Positions 33,230-40,338 of a DNA stretch of 40,338 bases are shown here, piece by piece. Below the pieces are notes generated by a model, which made no database searches, had not been told where the DNA came from, and was given only the letters and a program-made list of their open reading frames with translations. Position numbers and translations under genes: made by a program. Source of the stretch: an uncultured Acidimicrobiales bacterium (GTDB lineage Bacteria > Actinomycetota > Acidimicrobiia > Acidimicrobiales > SZUA-35); NCBI GenBank assembly GCA_937925335.1, contig CALEWY010000021.1:1-40338 (forward strand), read 5' to 3'. How positions within the stretch are numbered: the first letter of the stretch is position 1; each line of letters opens with the position of its first letter.

Positions 33230-35173
33230 ATGGCTTGGCACAAGGCGATCGACATCGAGCAACTTCCTGAGGGGCGAGTCACGACCGTCTCGATCGGCAC
33301 AACGTCACTCGCCGTTTCGAACTACGACGGGGCGTTCGGCGCGATCGACAATGCGTGTCCCCACCAGGGGGGACCGCTCGGCGAGGGCAGCATCGAGCCC
33401 GGCGCCGAGGGTGAGTGTTGGCTTCGATGCCCGTGGCACGGATACGACTACAACCCGATCACGGGCTTGTCACCCGGTGCTCATGGCGATGGCGTTCCAA
33501 GCCACGCAGTCGAAGTTCGAGGCGGCGAACTGTGGGTCGAACTCGATGAGCCCGTGCCCGCTGAGCGTTCGATGTCGGACGTTCTTGTAGAGACGATGGT
33601 CAACTGGGGGGTGGATTCGGTCTTCGGCATGGTCGGTCACTCAAATCTTGGGTTCGCCGATGCGATGCGCAAGGCAGAGTTGCGTGGCGACCTGCGCTAC
33701 TTCGGGATTCGTCACGAAGGTGCAGCCGCTTTCGCCGCCACCGCCTACGGAAAGCTGACCGGCCGAGTCGCCGCGTGTTTCGCCATCGCCGGGCCTGGAT
33801 CCACCAATCTGCTGACCGGCCTCTACGACGCAAAGGTTGACCGTGCACCAGTACTCGCTCTCAGCGGCCAGGTCCCAACCGCTCAACGCGGCCGCGGCGC
33901 CTTCCAAGATGTCGACCTCGAGGCCGTCTTCAACGATGTGTCCGGTTTCAGCGAGAGTGTTCACGCTGGCGCCGATCCGGCTGAGTTGATGACGTTGGCC
34001 TGCAAGACAGCGGTCGTCGACCGTCGGGTCGGCCACCTCGTTCTTCCCGATGACGCGCAGACGCTGCCAAGTGATGCACCGGCAGGAGGCCCGAAGGGCC
34101 GCTCGGGCGATCGACGGATCGAACCGCCTCGCGAAGCTCTCGAGGCTGCAGCAGCGATGATCGCCCAGTCAGAGCGTCCGATGTTCGTCGTCGGAGCTGG
34201 CGTTCGCCACGAGATGGGCCCGATCATCGAGCTGGCCGAACATCTGGGCGCGCCGGTCGTCACGACGTTTAAGGCAAAGGGGCAGATCGGCGACGATCAC
34301 GAGCTGGGTTGTGGTGTTCTCGGTCGATCCGGCACGCCGATCGCCAGCTGGTTCATGAACGAGAGCGACCTCGTCGTCGTGTTCGGCGCGAGCTTCTCGA
34401 ATCACACGGGAATCGCGACCTACAAGCCGCTCATCCAGGTCGACGAGGACCCGATGGCCCTCGGGCGATTCCAGCCCGTCGACGTGGCCGTCCAAGGAAA
34501 CGGCGCGATCACCGCAGCGGCGCTCCGGTCGGCGATCGATGATCGCGCGTGTATCGACCATCGCCCCGAAGTGGCGGAACGTTGGGCGATCTGGCGGGCG
34601 GAAAAGGCCAGCCGACGAGACGACGATCATGGCGAAGGTCTCAACGCGGCGTCGCTGTTCGAGGCACTGGGTGACGCCGCTCCCGCTGACGCTGTTCTGT
34701 GCGTGGATGTCGGCAACAACACGTACAGCTTCGGGCGCTACTTCGAGGCGAAGCAGGGCCAGAGTGTGCTGATGTCGGGCTACCTCGGCTCGATCGGGTT
34801 CTCGCTCCCCGCAGCGATGGGCTCTTGGGCAGCGGTTGGCTCGTCGAGGAAGGTCATCTCGATCTCCGGCGACGGCGGGTTTGGTCAGTACGCGATGGAG
34901 ATGACCACTGCCGCCAAATACGACATGGACATCACGCACGTACTCATGAACAACAATCAGCTCGGCAAGATCTCGAAAGAACAACGAGCAGCCGAGTTCG
35001 ACGTGTGGCAGACCAGCCTGCAGAATCCCGACTTCGCCGCGATGGCTGAGCTCTGCGGCATTCGAGGAAGCAGGGTCACCGACCGGTCGCAACTCGCTTC
35101 ACAGCTTGGCGAGGCGATCGCTCACGACGGGCCAGCACTCGTCGAAGTCGCCACAGACGCCGCCCTTCTTTGA
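33230..35173 (+). CDS. Rieske-domain / thiamine-diphosphate enzyme fusion
   Basis: A 647-residue fusion. Residues 1-110 are a Rieske [2Fe-2S] domain of the dioxygenase ferredoxin type, with ligands Cys43 and His45 (CPHQGGPL) and Cys67 and His70 (CPWHGYDY). Residues about 115-647 are a complete ThDP enzyme of the acetolactate synthase/pyruvate oxidase group: the catalytic Glu in IRHEGAAAFAA, the middle domain (AAAAMIAQSERPMFVVGAGV) and the ThDP motif GDGGFGQYAM...NNNQL (about 547-575). The C-terminus NPDFAAMAELCG also resembles pyruvate oxidases. A [2Fe-2S] centre on a ThDP enzyme suggests electrons leave a 2-oxo acid decarboxylation through the cluster; the substrate is unknown. AGAGGGA precedes ATG 33230. 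It faces the SSI lipoprotein gene across a palindrome-bearing region. Confidence 0.88.
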   Translation: MAWHKAIDIEQLPEGRVTTVSIGTTSLAVSNYDGAFGAIDNACPHQGGPLGEGSIEPGAEGECWLRCPWHGYDYNPITGLSPGAHGDGVPSHAVEVRGGELWVELDEPVPAERSMSDVLVETMVNWGVDSVFGMVGHSNLGFADAMRKAELRGDLRYFGIRHEGAAAFAATAYGKLTGRVAACFAIAGPGSTNLLTGLYDAKVDRAPVLALSGQVPTAQRGRGAFQDVDLEAVFNDVSGFSESVHAGADPAELMTLACKTAVVDRRVGHLVLPDDAQTLPSDAPAGGPKGRSGDRRIEPPREALEAAAAMIAQSERPMFVVGAGVRHEMGPIIELAEHLGAPVVTTFKAKGQIGDDHELGCGVLGRSGTPIASWFMNESDLVVVFGASFSNHTGIATYKPLIQVDEDPMALGRFQPVDVAVQGNGAITAAALRSAIDDRACIDHRPEVAERWAIWRAEKASRRDDDHGEGLNAASLFEALGDAAPADAVLCVDVGNNTYSFGRYFEAKQGQSVLMSGYLGSIGFSLPAAMGSWAAVGSSRKVISISGDGGFGQYAMEMTTAAKYDMDITHVLMNNNQLGKISKEQRAAEFDVWQTSLQNPDFAAMAELCGIRGSRVTDRSQLASQLGEAIAHDGPALVEVATDAALL

Positions 35174-35280
35174 GATCACGAGTCTGGGTCTACCAAGCTT
35201 TGCCATCACCGACCTCTGATCCACCGGCCTCTGGCTACCTCTTTCGATATCGCCCCGTCTGACGTCTGGCTCCGCCGCTC

Positions 35281-36564
35281 ATGGATGCATCCCAACTCGC
35301 CCTGATCACCGCCCTGGTCTTTGGCTTCGGCCTGGTCAGCCGGCTGCTCGAACGCACGGTCATCACGATGCCGATCGTGTTTGTCTTCGCCGGAATCGCC
35401 AGCGAAGCGACGGGCCTCATCGATCTCGGCATCGAGCGCGAGTCGATTGCACTACTCGCCGAGATCACACTTGCGCTCATCTTGTTCAGCGATGCCTCGC
35501 GCATCGACGCTCGAACACTTCGCTTCGAGCTCGGTCTGCCCGTTCGCCTTCTGTCGATCGGGCTCCCGCTCTCCATCCTTCTCGGCGCTGTTGTTGTCGC
35601 TCTGTTGGTCCCCGCGCTTGGGGTATGGGAGGCAGCACTCGTCGCCGCGATCCTCGCGCCGACCGACGCTGCGCTCGGACAGGCGGTCGTCGAGGAACCG
35701 AGCGTGCCCGAGCGTGTTCGTCAGGGACTCAACGTGGAGTCAGGGCTGAACGACGGAATCGCTCTCCCGGCAGTGTTTCTCTTCGCAGCACTCTCCGCTG
35801 GGGAACAAGCCGAAACCGGGTTCTGGCTTCGGTTCGTGTTTGAACAGGTCGGCTACGGCGCACTGGTAGGGATCGCGTGCGGTTGGCTCGGTGCGCGAGC
35901 GCTCGATGTTGCAATGCGAAGCGGCTGGATCGACGGGATCTACGCCCAACTCGCCACGCTGGCGCTTGCTGTCGGCATCTTCGCGACGGCGACCGAAGTT
36001 GGGGGCAATGCCTTCATCGCCGTCTTCGTCGCTGGTCTCGTCTTCGGAGTGGCTTCCGACCGCAGCCATCACACGGTCGAATACACCGAAGACACGAGTC
36101 GGCTGTTTTCCGCCCTGACGTTCTTCGTGTTCGGCAACGTGATCGTGCCGACGTCCGCTGTCGGACTCTCCGCTGCCGTCGCCGCCTGTGTCGTCGCAAG
36201 CCTGACGATCGGCCGCTTGATCCCCGTCTTCGTCGCCACTCTGACGAAGCGACCCAACTGGCGCACCGTTCTCTTCCTCGGCTGGTTCGGGCCGAGAGGA
36301 CTCGCATCGATCGTTTTCGCTCTGATCCTTCTCGAAGACGAACAGCTCGGCGAAACCGCAACGACCGAACAGATCATCAGTATCGTCAGCTGGACGGTCC
36401 TTGCGAGCGTTGTGCTCCACGGAGTGACCTCTGGACACGGCGCCCGGGCCTATGGCCGTTGGTATGCCTCAGCAGCCGATGATCATCCGGACATGGTCGA
36501 AGCCGGCCCAACACCCATTCACCGAACTCGGTTCGGATCCCCCTCTTCAGGAGCAGTCGAATGA
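35281..36564 (+). CDS. Cation:proton antiporter (CPA1/NhaP type)
   Basis: Membrane antiporter of 427 residues with about twelve hydrophobic segments. The ion-binding helices are recognised by the motifs ILAPTDAALGQAVV (about 120-135) and ESGLNDGIALPAVFLFA (about 155-170, the ND pair). FIAVFVAGLVFGVASDR and WFGPRGLASIVFALILLED are also conserved family segments. It exchanges Na+ or K+ for H+ to maintain pH and salt balance. The extended C-terminal tail is cytoplasmic and basic. ATG 35281 is used; no strong ribosome site is visible in the 107-bp gap. The stop overlaps the next gene by 4 nt (ATGA). Confidence 0.9.
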   Translation: MDASQLALITALVFGFGLVSRLLERTVITMPIVFVFAGIASEATGLIDLGIERESIALLAEITLALILFSDASRIDARTLRFELGLPVRLLSIGLPLSILLGAVVVALLVPALGVWEAALVAAILAPTDAALGQAVVEEPSVPERVRQGLNVESGLNDGIALPAVFLFAALSAGEQAETGFWLRFVFEQVGYGALVGIACGWLGARALDVAMRSGWIDGIYAQLATLALAVGIFATATEVGGNAFIAVFVAGLVFGVASDRSHHTVEYTEDTSRLFSALTFFVFGNVIVPTSAVGLSAAVAACVVASLTIGRLIPVFVATLTKRPNWRTVLFLGWFGPRGLASIVFALILLEDEQLGETATTEQIISIVSWTVLASVVLHGVTSGHGARAYGRWYASAADDHPDMVEAGPTPIHRTRFGSPSSGAVE

Positions 36565-37529
36565 CCGATCTCACCGCCGCCCGAAACGCTCGACTCGAAG
36601 CGCAACAACTCGTCCCCGATGGCTGGGACGCACGAGTGCTTGAGCCGTCCCCTCCTGCCGGTATCGATGGTGACCTCTTCGCCGATGACCCGACGGATCT
36701 CGCCGAGGCAGACCCGGCAACGACCGTTCGACCAGTCGGGCAAGCCACCACCTGGGACGGGCTTGTCACCGACGATGCAGCGATCACATCGTTCGCACAG
36801 GATCGATGGCTGGGAGCGTGGAGCCGCCTGAACCCCGTCCCCGCTGGCTATCGCGAGAGCCGCGAAGACTTCCACCGTCTGGCCTACGCCGTCATCGCGA
36901 TGGCGCGGTTCGAGGAGAACGGAAAGTTCGGCTTGCGCTACACGGCTGGCGGGTTCGGCACACCGTTCTTCGACGACGATCGACAGGTTCGTATGGTCGC
37001 CAACACCCTCATCGACCAGGTCGGCGACGACGCTCGAACCACCGTCCCGACCACGATCCAAGGTGCCGCTTCGTTCCTCGACGTCGATGTGCAAACCGTG
37101 GCTGCTGAGGGTGACAGCCCGGAGCTTGGCGACGTTGAGCGTCCGCTTGACCTGTCTCCCGAGACCGGCGAGTTCCTTGGAGCATGGTTTGGCTTTGGAA
37201 CATCCGTCATCGAAGAACTGCGGGCCACCGTGCCGCCCGAGGCTGCCCCTGAGCGGCTGCAGCTTTGGCCCGGCCATTTCGACCCAGCGGCTGCAATCGG
37301 CGACGAGGGCGCCGGAAAGCGAGCCACGTTCGGCGCATCCCCTGGAGACGACAGCTCCGTCGAACCGTATCTCTACGTCGGACCATGGGCCGGTGTCTCC
37401 GACGATCCGTTCTGGAATGCGACGTCATTCCCCGGGGCCACGTTGGCCTACGCAGATCTGCTCGAGGCCGCCGACCAACGAACGACCGCTCTCGCATTCT
37501 TCCGAACGGCGATCGATCTGCTCGGTTAG
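36561..37529 (+). CDS. Uncharacterised actinobacterial protein
   Basis: A 322-residue cytoplasmic protein without signal peptide or membrane segments. I recognise no named family. Distinct features are the FHRLAYAVIAMARFEENGKFGLRYTAGGFGTPFF stretch, the C-terminal LWPGHFDPAAAIGDEGAGKRATFGASPGDD and EPYLYVGPW segments, and a repeated acidic Ala/Asp/Glu content. The LWPxHFD and SPGDD...EPYxYVGPW pieces are reminiscent of DUF5996-type proteins, but this is unverified. It is translationally coupled to the antiporter gene through ATGA, so a shared role in ion or stress response is possible only as inference. Confidence 0.75.
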   Translation: MTDLTAARNARLEAQQLVPDGWDARVLEPSPPAGIDGDLFADDPTDLAEADPATTVRPVGQATTWDGLVTDDAAITSFAQDRWLGAWSRLNPVPAGYRESREDFHRLAYAVIAMARFEENGKFGLRYTAGGFGTPFFDDDRQVRMVANTLIDQVGDDARTTVPTTIQGAASFLDVDVQTVAAEGDSPELGDVERPLDLSPETGEFLGAWFGFGTSVIEELRATVPPEAAPERLQLWPGHFDPAAAIGDEGAGKRATFGASPGDDSSVEPYLYVGPWAGVSDDPFWNATSFPGATLAYADLLEAADQRTTALAFFRTAIDLLG

Positions 37530-37554
37530 TCGCTCTGCAGATTTGATGTTGTCG

Positions 37555-37585
37555 TTGCAACTGACGTCGCGGCAGGTTCTACGTT
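37555..37585 (+). promoter_or_regulatory. MerR-type promoter with 19-nt spacer, leaderless
   Basis: TTGCAA (37555-37560), a 19-nt spacer holding GACGTC, and TACGTT (37580-37585) are followed by six bases and ATG 37592. MerR-family targets typically have 19-20 nt spacers that the regulator untwists, so the site may be self-regulated. GCAGG (37572-37576) and CCTGC (37587-37591) form a further imperfect inverted pair. Confidence 0.45.
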
Positions 37586-37591
37586 GCCTGC

Positions 37592-38386
37592 ATGAGCACG
37601 ACCGAGCACAAGATCGGGGAGATCGCAGATCTCACGGGCCTGACGGTCCGCACCCTGCGGTACTACGAGGAGATCGACCTCATCTCCCCCGCCTCTCGAA
37701 CCGACGCCGGCCATCGGCTGTATGGGCCGGACTCGATTCAGCGGCTCTACAAGATCGCCATGCTTCGCCAGCTCGGCCTGCCGCTGAACGCAATCCAGGC
37801 AACGCTCGAGGCTGATCGCACCGACCTGTCGACGATGCTCACCGAGCACCTCGCAGCCGTCGAAGCGCGAGTCACGGCGGAGAGTCGCCTTCGAGGCCGT
37901 CTTCTGTCGCTCGTCAGCTCGCTCGAACACATCGATGAATCGGAGATCGTCACCGGCGATCTCCTCAACGTCCTGGAGGACATGACCATGTTGGAAACCA
38001 CACTCGATCGCCGAATCGCCATCCTCGTCTACGAAGACATCGAGGCGGCATTCGAAGAGCTCAAGACAACCTTCGGGTTCGGACCTGGCGAACTCACCCG
38101 CACACCTGACGGGGATGTCGTCCACGGTGAGATCCAGGCTGGCGACGGAGAGTTCTGGCTCCATCCTGAGTCCCCCGAGTTCAAGATGCACTCACCAAAG
38201 AACTTGGGCGGAGCGACGGGGTCGATGGCCGTGATCGTTGATGACGTCGACGCCCACTACGCATACGCCGTCGAAAACGGAGCGACGATTACTTACGCCC
38301 CCATCGATCAGCCCTATGGCTACCGCGAATACTCAGCCGTCGATAGCGGAGGCCATCTTTGGTCGTTCATGAAGCCTCTCGGCTGA
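37592..38386 (+). CDS. MerR-type regulator fused to a VOC-like domain
   Basis: A 264-residue fusion. Residues 1-75 are a MerR winged helix (IGEIADLTGLTVRTLRYYEEIDLISPASRTDAGHRLYGPD), then a coiled dimerisation helix (about 76-135). The C-terminus (about 140-264) is a glyoxalase/VOC-type beta-alpha-beta-beta-beta fold: RIAILVYEDIEAAFEELKTTFGFG, GEIQAGDGEFWLHPES, MAVIVDDVDAHYAYAVENGATITYAP and YGYREYSAVDSGGHLWSF. It may sense a small metabolite through the VOC domain in place of the usual C-terminal sensor. It lies 62 bp after the previous gene and has its own promoter-like site. Confidence 0.85.
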   Translation: MSTTEHKIGEIADLTGLTVRTLRYYEEIDLISPASRTDAGHRLYGPDSIQRLYKIAMLRQLGLPLNAIQATLEADRTDLSTMLTEHLAAVEARVTAESRLRGRLLSLVSSLEHIDESEIVTGDLLNVLEDMTMLETTLDRRIAILVYEDIEAAFEELKTTFGFGPGELTRTPDGDVVHGEIQAGDGEFWLHPESPEFKMHSPKNLGGATGSMAVIVDDVDAHYAYAVENGATITYAPIDQPYGYREYSAVDSGGHLWSFMKPLG

Positions 38387-38399
38387 GTGAACGAGCGAG

Positions 38400-39152
38400 C
38401 TACATGCGTTGGGTGAGGCCACCGTCGACGACCATCACTTCACCGCTCACGTAGCGATTACGGATGAGGGCGAGAACGGCCTCAGCACAGTCGTCCGGTG
38501 TGGCCGACCGAGGTACCGGTGAGGTTGCAGCCACAGCGGCGTGCTGTGCATCCCACGACTCTGTCCATGGCGTGGCCACGAGACCAGGGGCGACAGCGTT
38601 GAACCGAATCGGTCCGTAGGACTTCGCCAAGAGCAAGGTCATGTGATTGAGCGAGGCCTTGGCCATCGAATACGCGATCGATGACCCAACCGGGCGCACG
38701 CCAGCGATCGAGGTGATCGTGACGACATTGCCGACTTCGGACTCGGCCAGCAGCGGGATCGCGGCCTTGGTCAGCCACCAGGTGCCGAAGACATTGACGT
38801 CGAAGGTCTTGGCGAAGATCTCATCGGTGAGGTCATCCAACTTGTGGTGCGGCACCACGGTGGTCCACCCGGCGTTGTTGATCAGGATGTCCAGTTGGCC
38901 GAACCGCTCCATCGTGGCGTCGAGCAACTGCTTCGACTGTTCCTGGTCCGAGATGTCGGCCTGCACGTACATCGAATCCGACGGCAGCGAATCGGCAACC
39001 GCCTCTCCCGCCTTGACCGACGTTGCCGAGTTGACGACGACGGACGCGCCGAGCGCCGACAGGCGCCTGGCAACCTCCTCGCCGATACCGCTCGACGATC
39101 CGGTCACCACCGCGACCCGTCCGGCCAGCTCGCCGCTCATCTCTTCAGCCAT
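38400..39152 (-). CDS. Short-chain dehydrogenase/reductase (SDR)
   Basis: Classical SDR of 250 residues. The cofactor motif is TGSSSGIG (residues 17-24). NNAG follows, then the catalytic Ser (TSIAGVRPVGSS) and YSMAK. The C-terminal VSGEVMVVDGGLT segment is typical. It reduces or oxidises an alcohol or ketone with NAD(P); the substrate is unknown. ATG 39152 has GGAAGGG at 5-6 nt. It is convergent with the MerR gene with a 13-bp gap, and 99 bp downstream of the M20 peptidase gene on the same strand. Confidence 0.93.
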   Translation of the reverse strand: MAEEMSGELAGRVAVVTGSSSGIGEEVARRLSALGASVVVNSATSVKAGEAVADSLPSDSMYVQADISDQEQSKQLLDATMERFGQLDILINNAGWTTVVPHHKLDDLTDEIFAKTFDVNVFGTWWLTKAAIPLLAESEVGNVVTITSIAGVRPVGSSIAYSMAKASLNHMTLLLAKSYGPIRFNAVAPGLVATPWTESWDAQHAAVAATSPVPRSATPDDCAEAVLALIRNRYVSGEVMVVDGGLTQRM

Positions 39153-39251
39153 CTCGACCCTTCCCCGTCTCCGCCGCTGATGCTGCGGCCTGTATCGGCC
39201 CTGTATAGCCCGACCGTCGCCGCAAGGACATTTGGCGGCGATCGCTGCGGG

Positions 39252-40338
39252 TCAGTCCGTCTTCGTGGCAGCGTCGAGCACGCCTGCCAGACACGAGGTC
39301 AGCCGTTCGGCGTACGCGACGTCCAGGAACTCGTTTGGACCATGGGCGTTCGACTCCGGACCGAGCACACCGGTAATCACGAACTGAGCTGCGGGAAACT
39401 TGTCGCCGAGCATGCCCATGAAGGGAATGGTTCCGCCCTCACCGTAGAGCTGCATCCGCTGACCGAATTGGGCCTGCGATGCGTCGTCGAGCGCGGCGCG
39501 AAGCCAGGGCGCAAGATCGGGTGCGTTCCAGCCCGGCGCTGCTTCGGAGTCCCCGAACGTCACGGTCGCCCCGTACGGCGGGTCGGCTTCAAGCGTCGCC
39601 CGCATCTCGGCGAGGACGGCATCGGGCTCCGCGGTCGGCGGGATACGCAACGACAGCTTGAGCGCGGTGCGGGGACGCAAGACGTTGCCCGCAGCGCCGG
39701 TGCCGGGCATACCGTCCACGCCGGTGTAGGAAAGCGCTGGCTTCCACGTCCGGGCGATAAGCGCGTCGGCTGGATCGGCGACCATCGGTCCGGCACCTTC
39801 GGCGTACGGCACGGACTCGACCGCCTCCTCCCCCAGCAGTGCAGCGGTCGCCGCCGCCTCGTCGATCCGGTAGCCAGGAATGTCGACCGTTGCCGCTTCG
39901 ATCAACACTCGCCCGGTCTCGGCATCCTCGATCCGATCGAGCAGCCTGCGCGCGATGCGGAAGGTGGACGGCACCACACCGCTCACCGAGCCGCTGTGCA
40001 GCCCCTCGGTGACGATGTTGATGTCGAGCGTGCCGTCGACGAGGCCCCGCAGCGAGGTGGTTAGCCACAGGGTGTCGTAGGTGGCGCAACCGGAGTCGAG
40101 GCAGATGACCAATCCGACGTCACCGAGCGTGTCGGCCAGCGCCTCGACGTGGGCGGGCAGGTCCGGGCTACCAGACTCCTCCGACGCCTCGACGAGAAGC
40201 ACCAGCCTGCCGTGGCTGCCGCCGGACTCCTGCACCGCTCGGATGGCGGTCAGGCTGGCGAACGCCGCGTAGCCGTCGTCGGCACCGCCGCGGCCGTAGA
40301 GCCGGGTCCCCTCCATCACGGGGGTCCATGGCGAGAGG
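39252..40338 (-). CDS. M20-family metallopeptidase, 5' end outside window
   Basis: Cytoplasmic zinc amidohydrolase of the M20 group (ArgE/DapE/carnosinase-like). The reading frame is open to the last base of the window, so about the first quarter is missing. The visible part starts in the family segment LYGRGGADDGYAAF, which carries the metal-bridging Asp. The catalytic Glu region EASEESGSPD, the dimerisation domain with LHSGSVSGVVPSTF, and the final GPESNAHGPNEFLDVAY with the late His ligand are present. M20 enzymes cleave dipeptides or N-acyl amino acids. The stop at 39252 is 99 bp upstream of the SDR start codon. The substrate cannot be assigned. Confidence 0.88.
   Translation of the reverse strand, partial: LSPWTPVMEGTRLYGRGGADDGYAAFASLTAIRAVQESGGSHGRLVLLVEASEESGSPDLPAHVEALADTLGDVGLVICLDSGCATYDTLWLTTSLRGLVDGTLDINIVTEGLHSGSVSGVVPSTFRIARRLLDRIEDAETGRVLIEAATVDIPGYRIDEAAATAALLGEEAVESVPYAEGAGPMVADPADALIARTWKPALSYTGVDGMPGTGAAGNVLRPRTALKLSLRIPPTAEPDAVLAEMRATLEADPPYGATVTFGDSEAAPGWNAPDLAPWLRAALDDASQAQFGQRMQLYGEGGTIPFMGMLGDKFPAAQFVITGVLGPESNAHGPNEFLDVAYAERLTSCLAGVLDAATKTD

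Noticed and set aside
39153-40338. Horizontally acquired end of the window
   Set aside because: The M20 gene looks slightly richer in G and C, but without a computed composition profile or mobile genes this is not supportable.

Overview
The window is high-GC DNA, densely packed with genes on both strands, and looks like a chromosome segment of an actinobacterium. Several traits fit: two F420-type enzymes, two proteins of the mycothiol-linked Rv2466c family, an LPxTG surface protein with a class F-like sortase, a DUF4214 exported protein, and several start codons placed 6-7 nt downstream of a TAnnnT box (leaderless transcription). The combination resembles Acidimicrobiia (Ilumatobacter-like). 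That placement is an inference, since no rRNA or marker gene is present. No tRNA, rRNA, insertion sequence, phage gene or CRISPR array was found.

Layout. 0.1-3.0 kb: F420-type oxidoreductase and an exported DUF4214 protein, followed by a hairpin-rich 20-bp repeat array. 3.3-5.3 kb (minus): acyl-CoA dehydrogenase and an eIF2B/MtnA-like protein. 5.3-7.6 kb: thioredoxin-like protein, malonyl-CoA decarboxylase and an F420-type PPOX protein. 7.6-10.5 kb: membrane protein, a small beta-rich protein, a TauD-type dioxygenase and a rhomboid protease. 10.5-14.3 kb: two Rv2466c-type DsbA-fold proteins on either side of a CoA-transferase gene, then a CDF metal exporter. 14.3-19.6 kb: EamA permease, lipoprotein, MIP channel, sortase and a pseudokinase/DUF4397 membrane protein. 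19.7-27.1 kb: SNF2 ATPase plus SWIM protein, alpha/beta hydrolase, methyltransferase and MBL hydrolase. 27.2-30.7 kb: LPVTG surface protein and a three-gene ABC exporter. 30.8-35.2 kb: class I fumarase, SSI-like lipoprotein and a Rieske-TPP enzyme fusion. 35.3-40.3 kb: Na+/H+ antiporter, uncharacterised protein, MerR-VOC fusion, SDR and an M20 peptidase cut by the window edge.

Main discovery. The minus-strand DsbA/Rv2466c-like gene at 10548-11204 has an in-frame TGA at codon 19, exactly where the family has the first Cys of its CPWC active site. The reading frame on both sides encodes the conserved family sequence. A leaderless promoter box lies 6 nt upstream of the ATG at 11204. An 8-bp stem-loop with a G-starting loop begins 22 nt after the TGA, in the geometry expected of a bacterial SECIS. 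The best reading is an unannotated selenoprotein with a UPWC active site, which ordinary gene callers truncate to start at 11135. A cysteine paralog with CPFA lies 1.4 kb away. No selenocysteine machinery is encoded in the window, so this must be checked in the rest of the genome.

Other items worth attention are the Rieske-TPP fusion, the pseudokinase/DUF4397-sortase-MIP cluster, the repeats in convergent intergenic gaps, and the recurrent leaderless promoters that help fix start codons.
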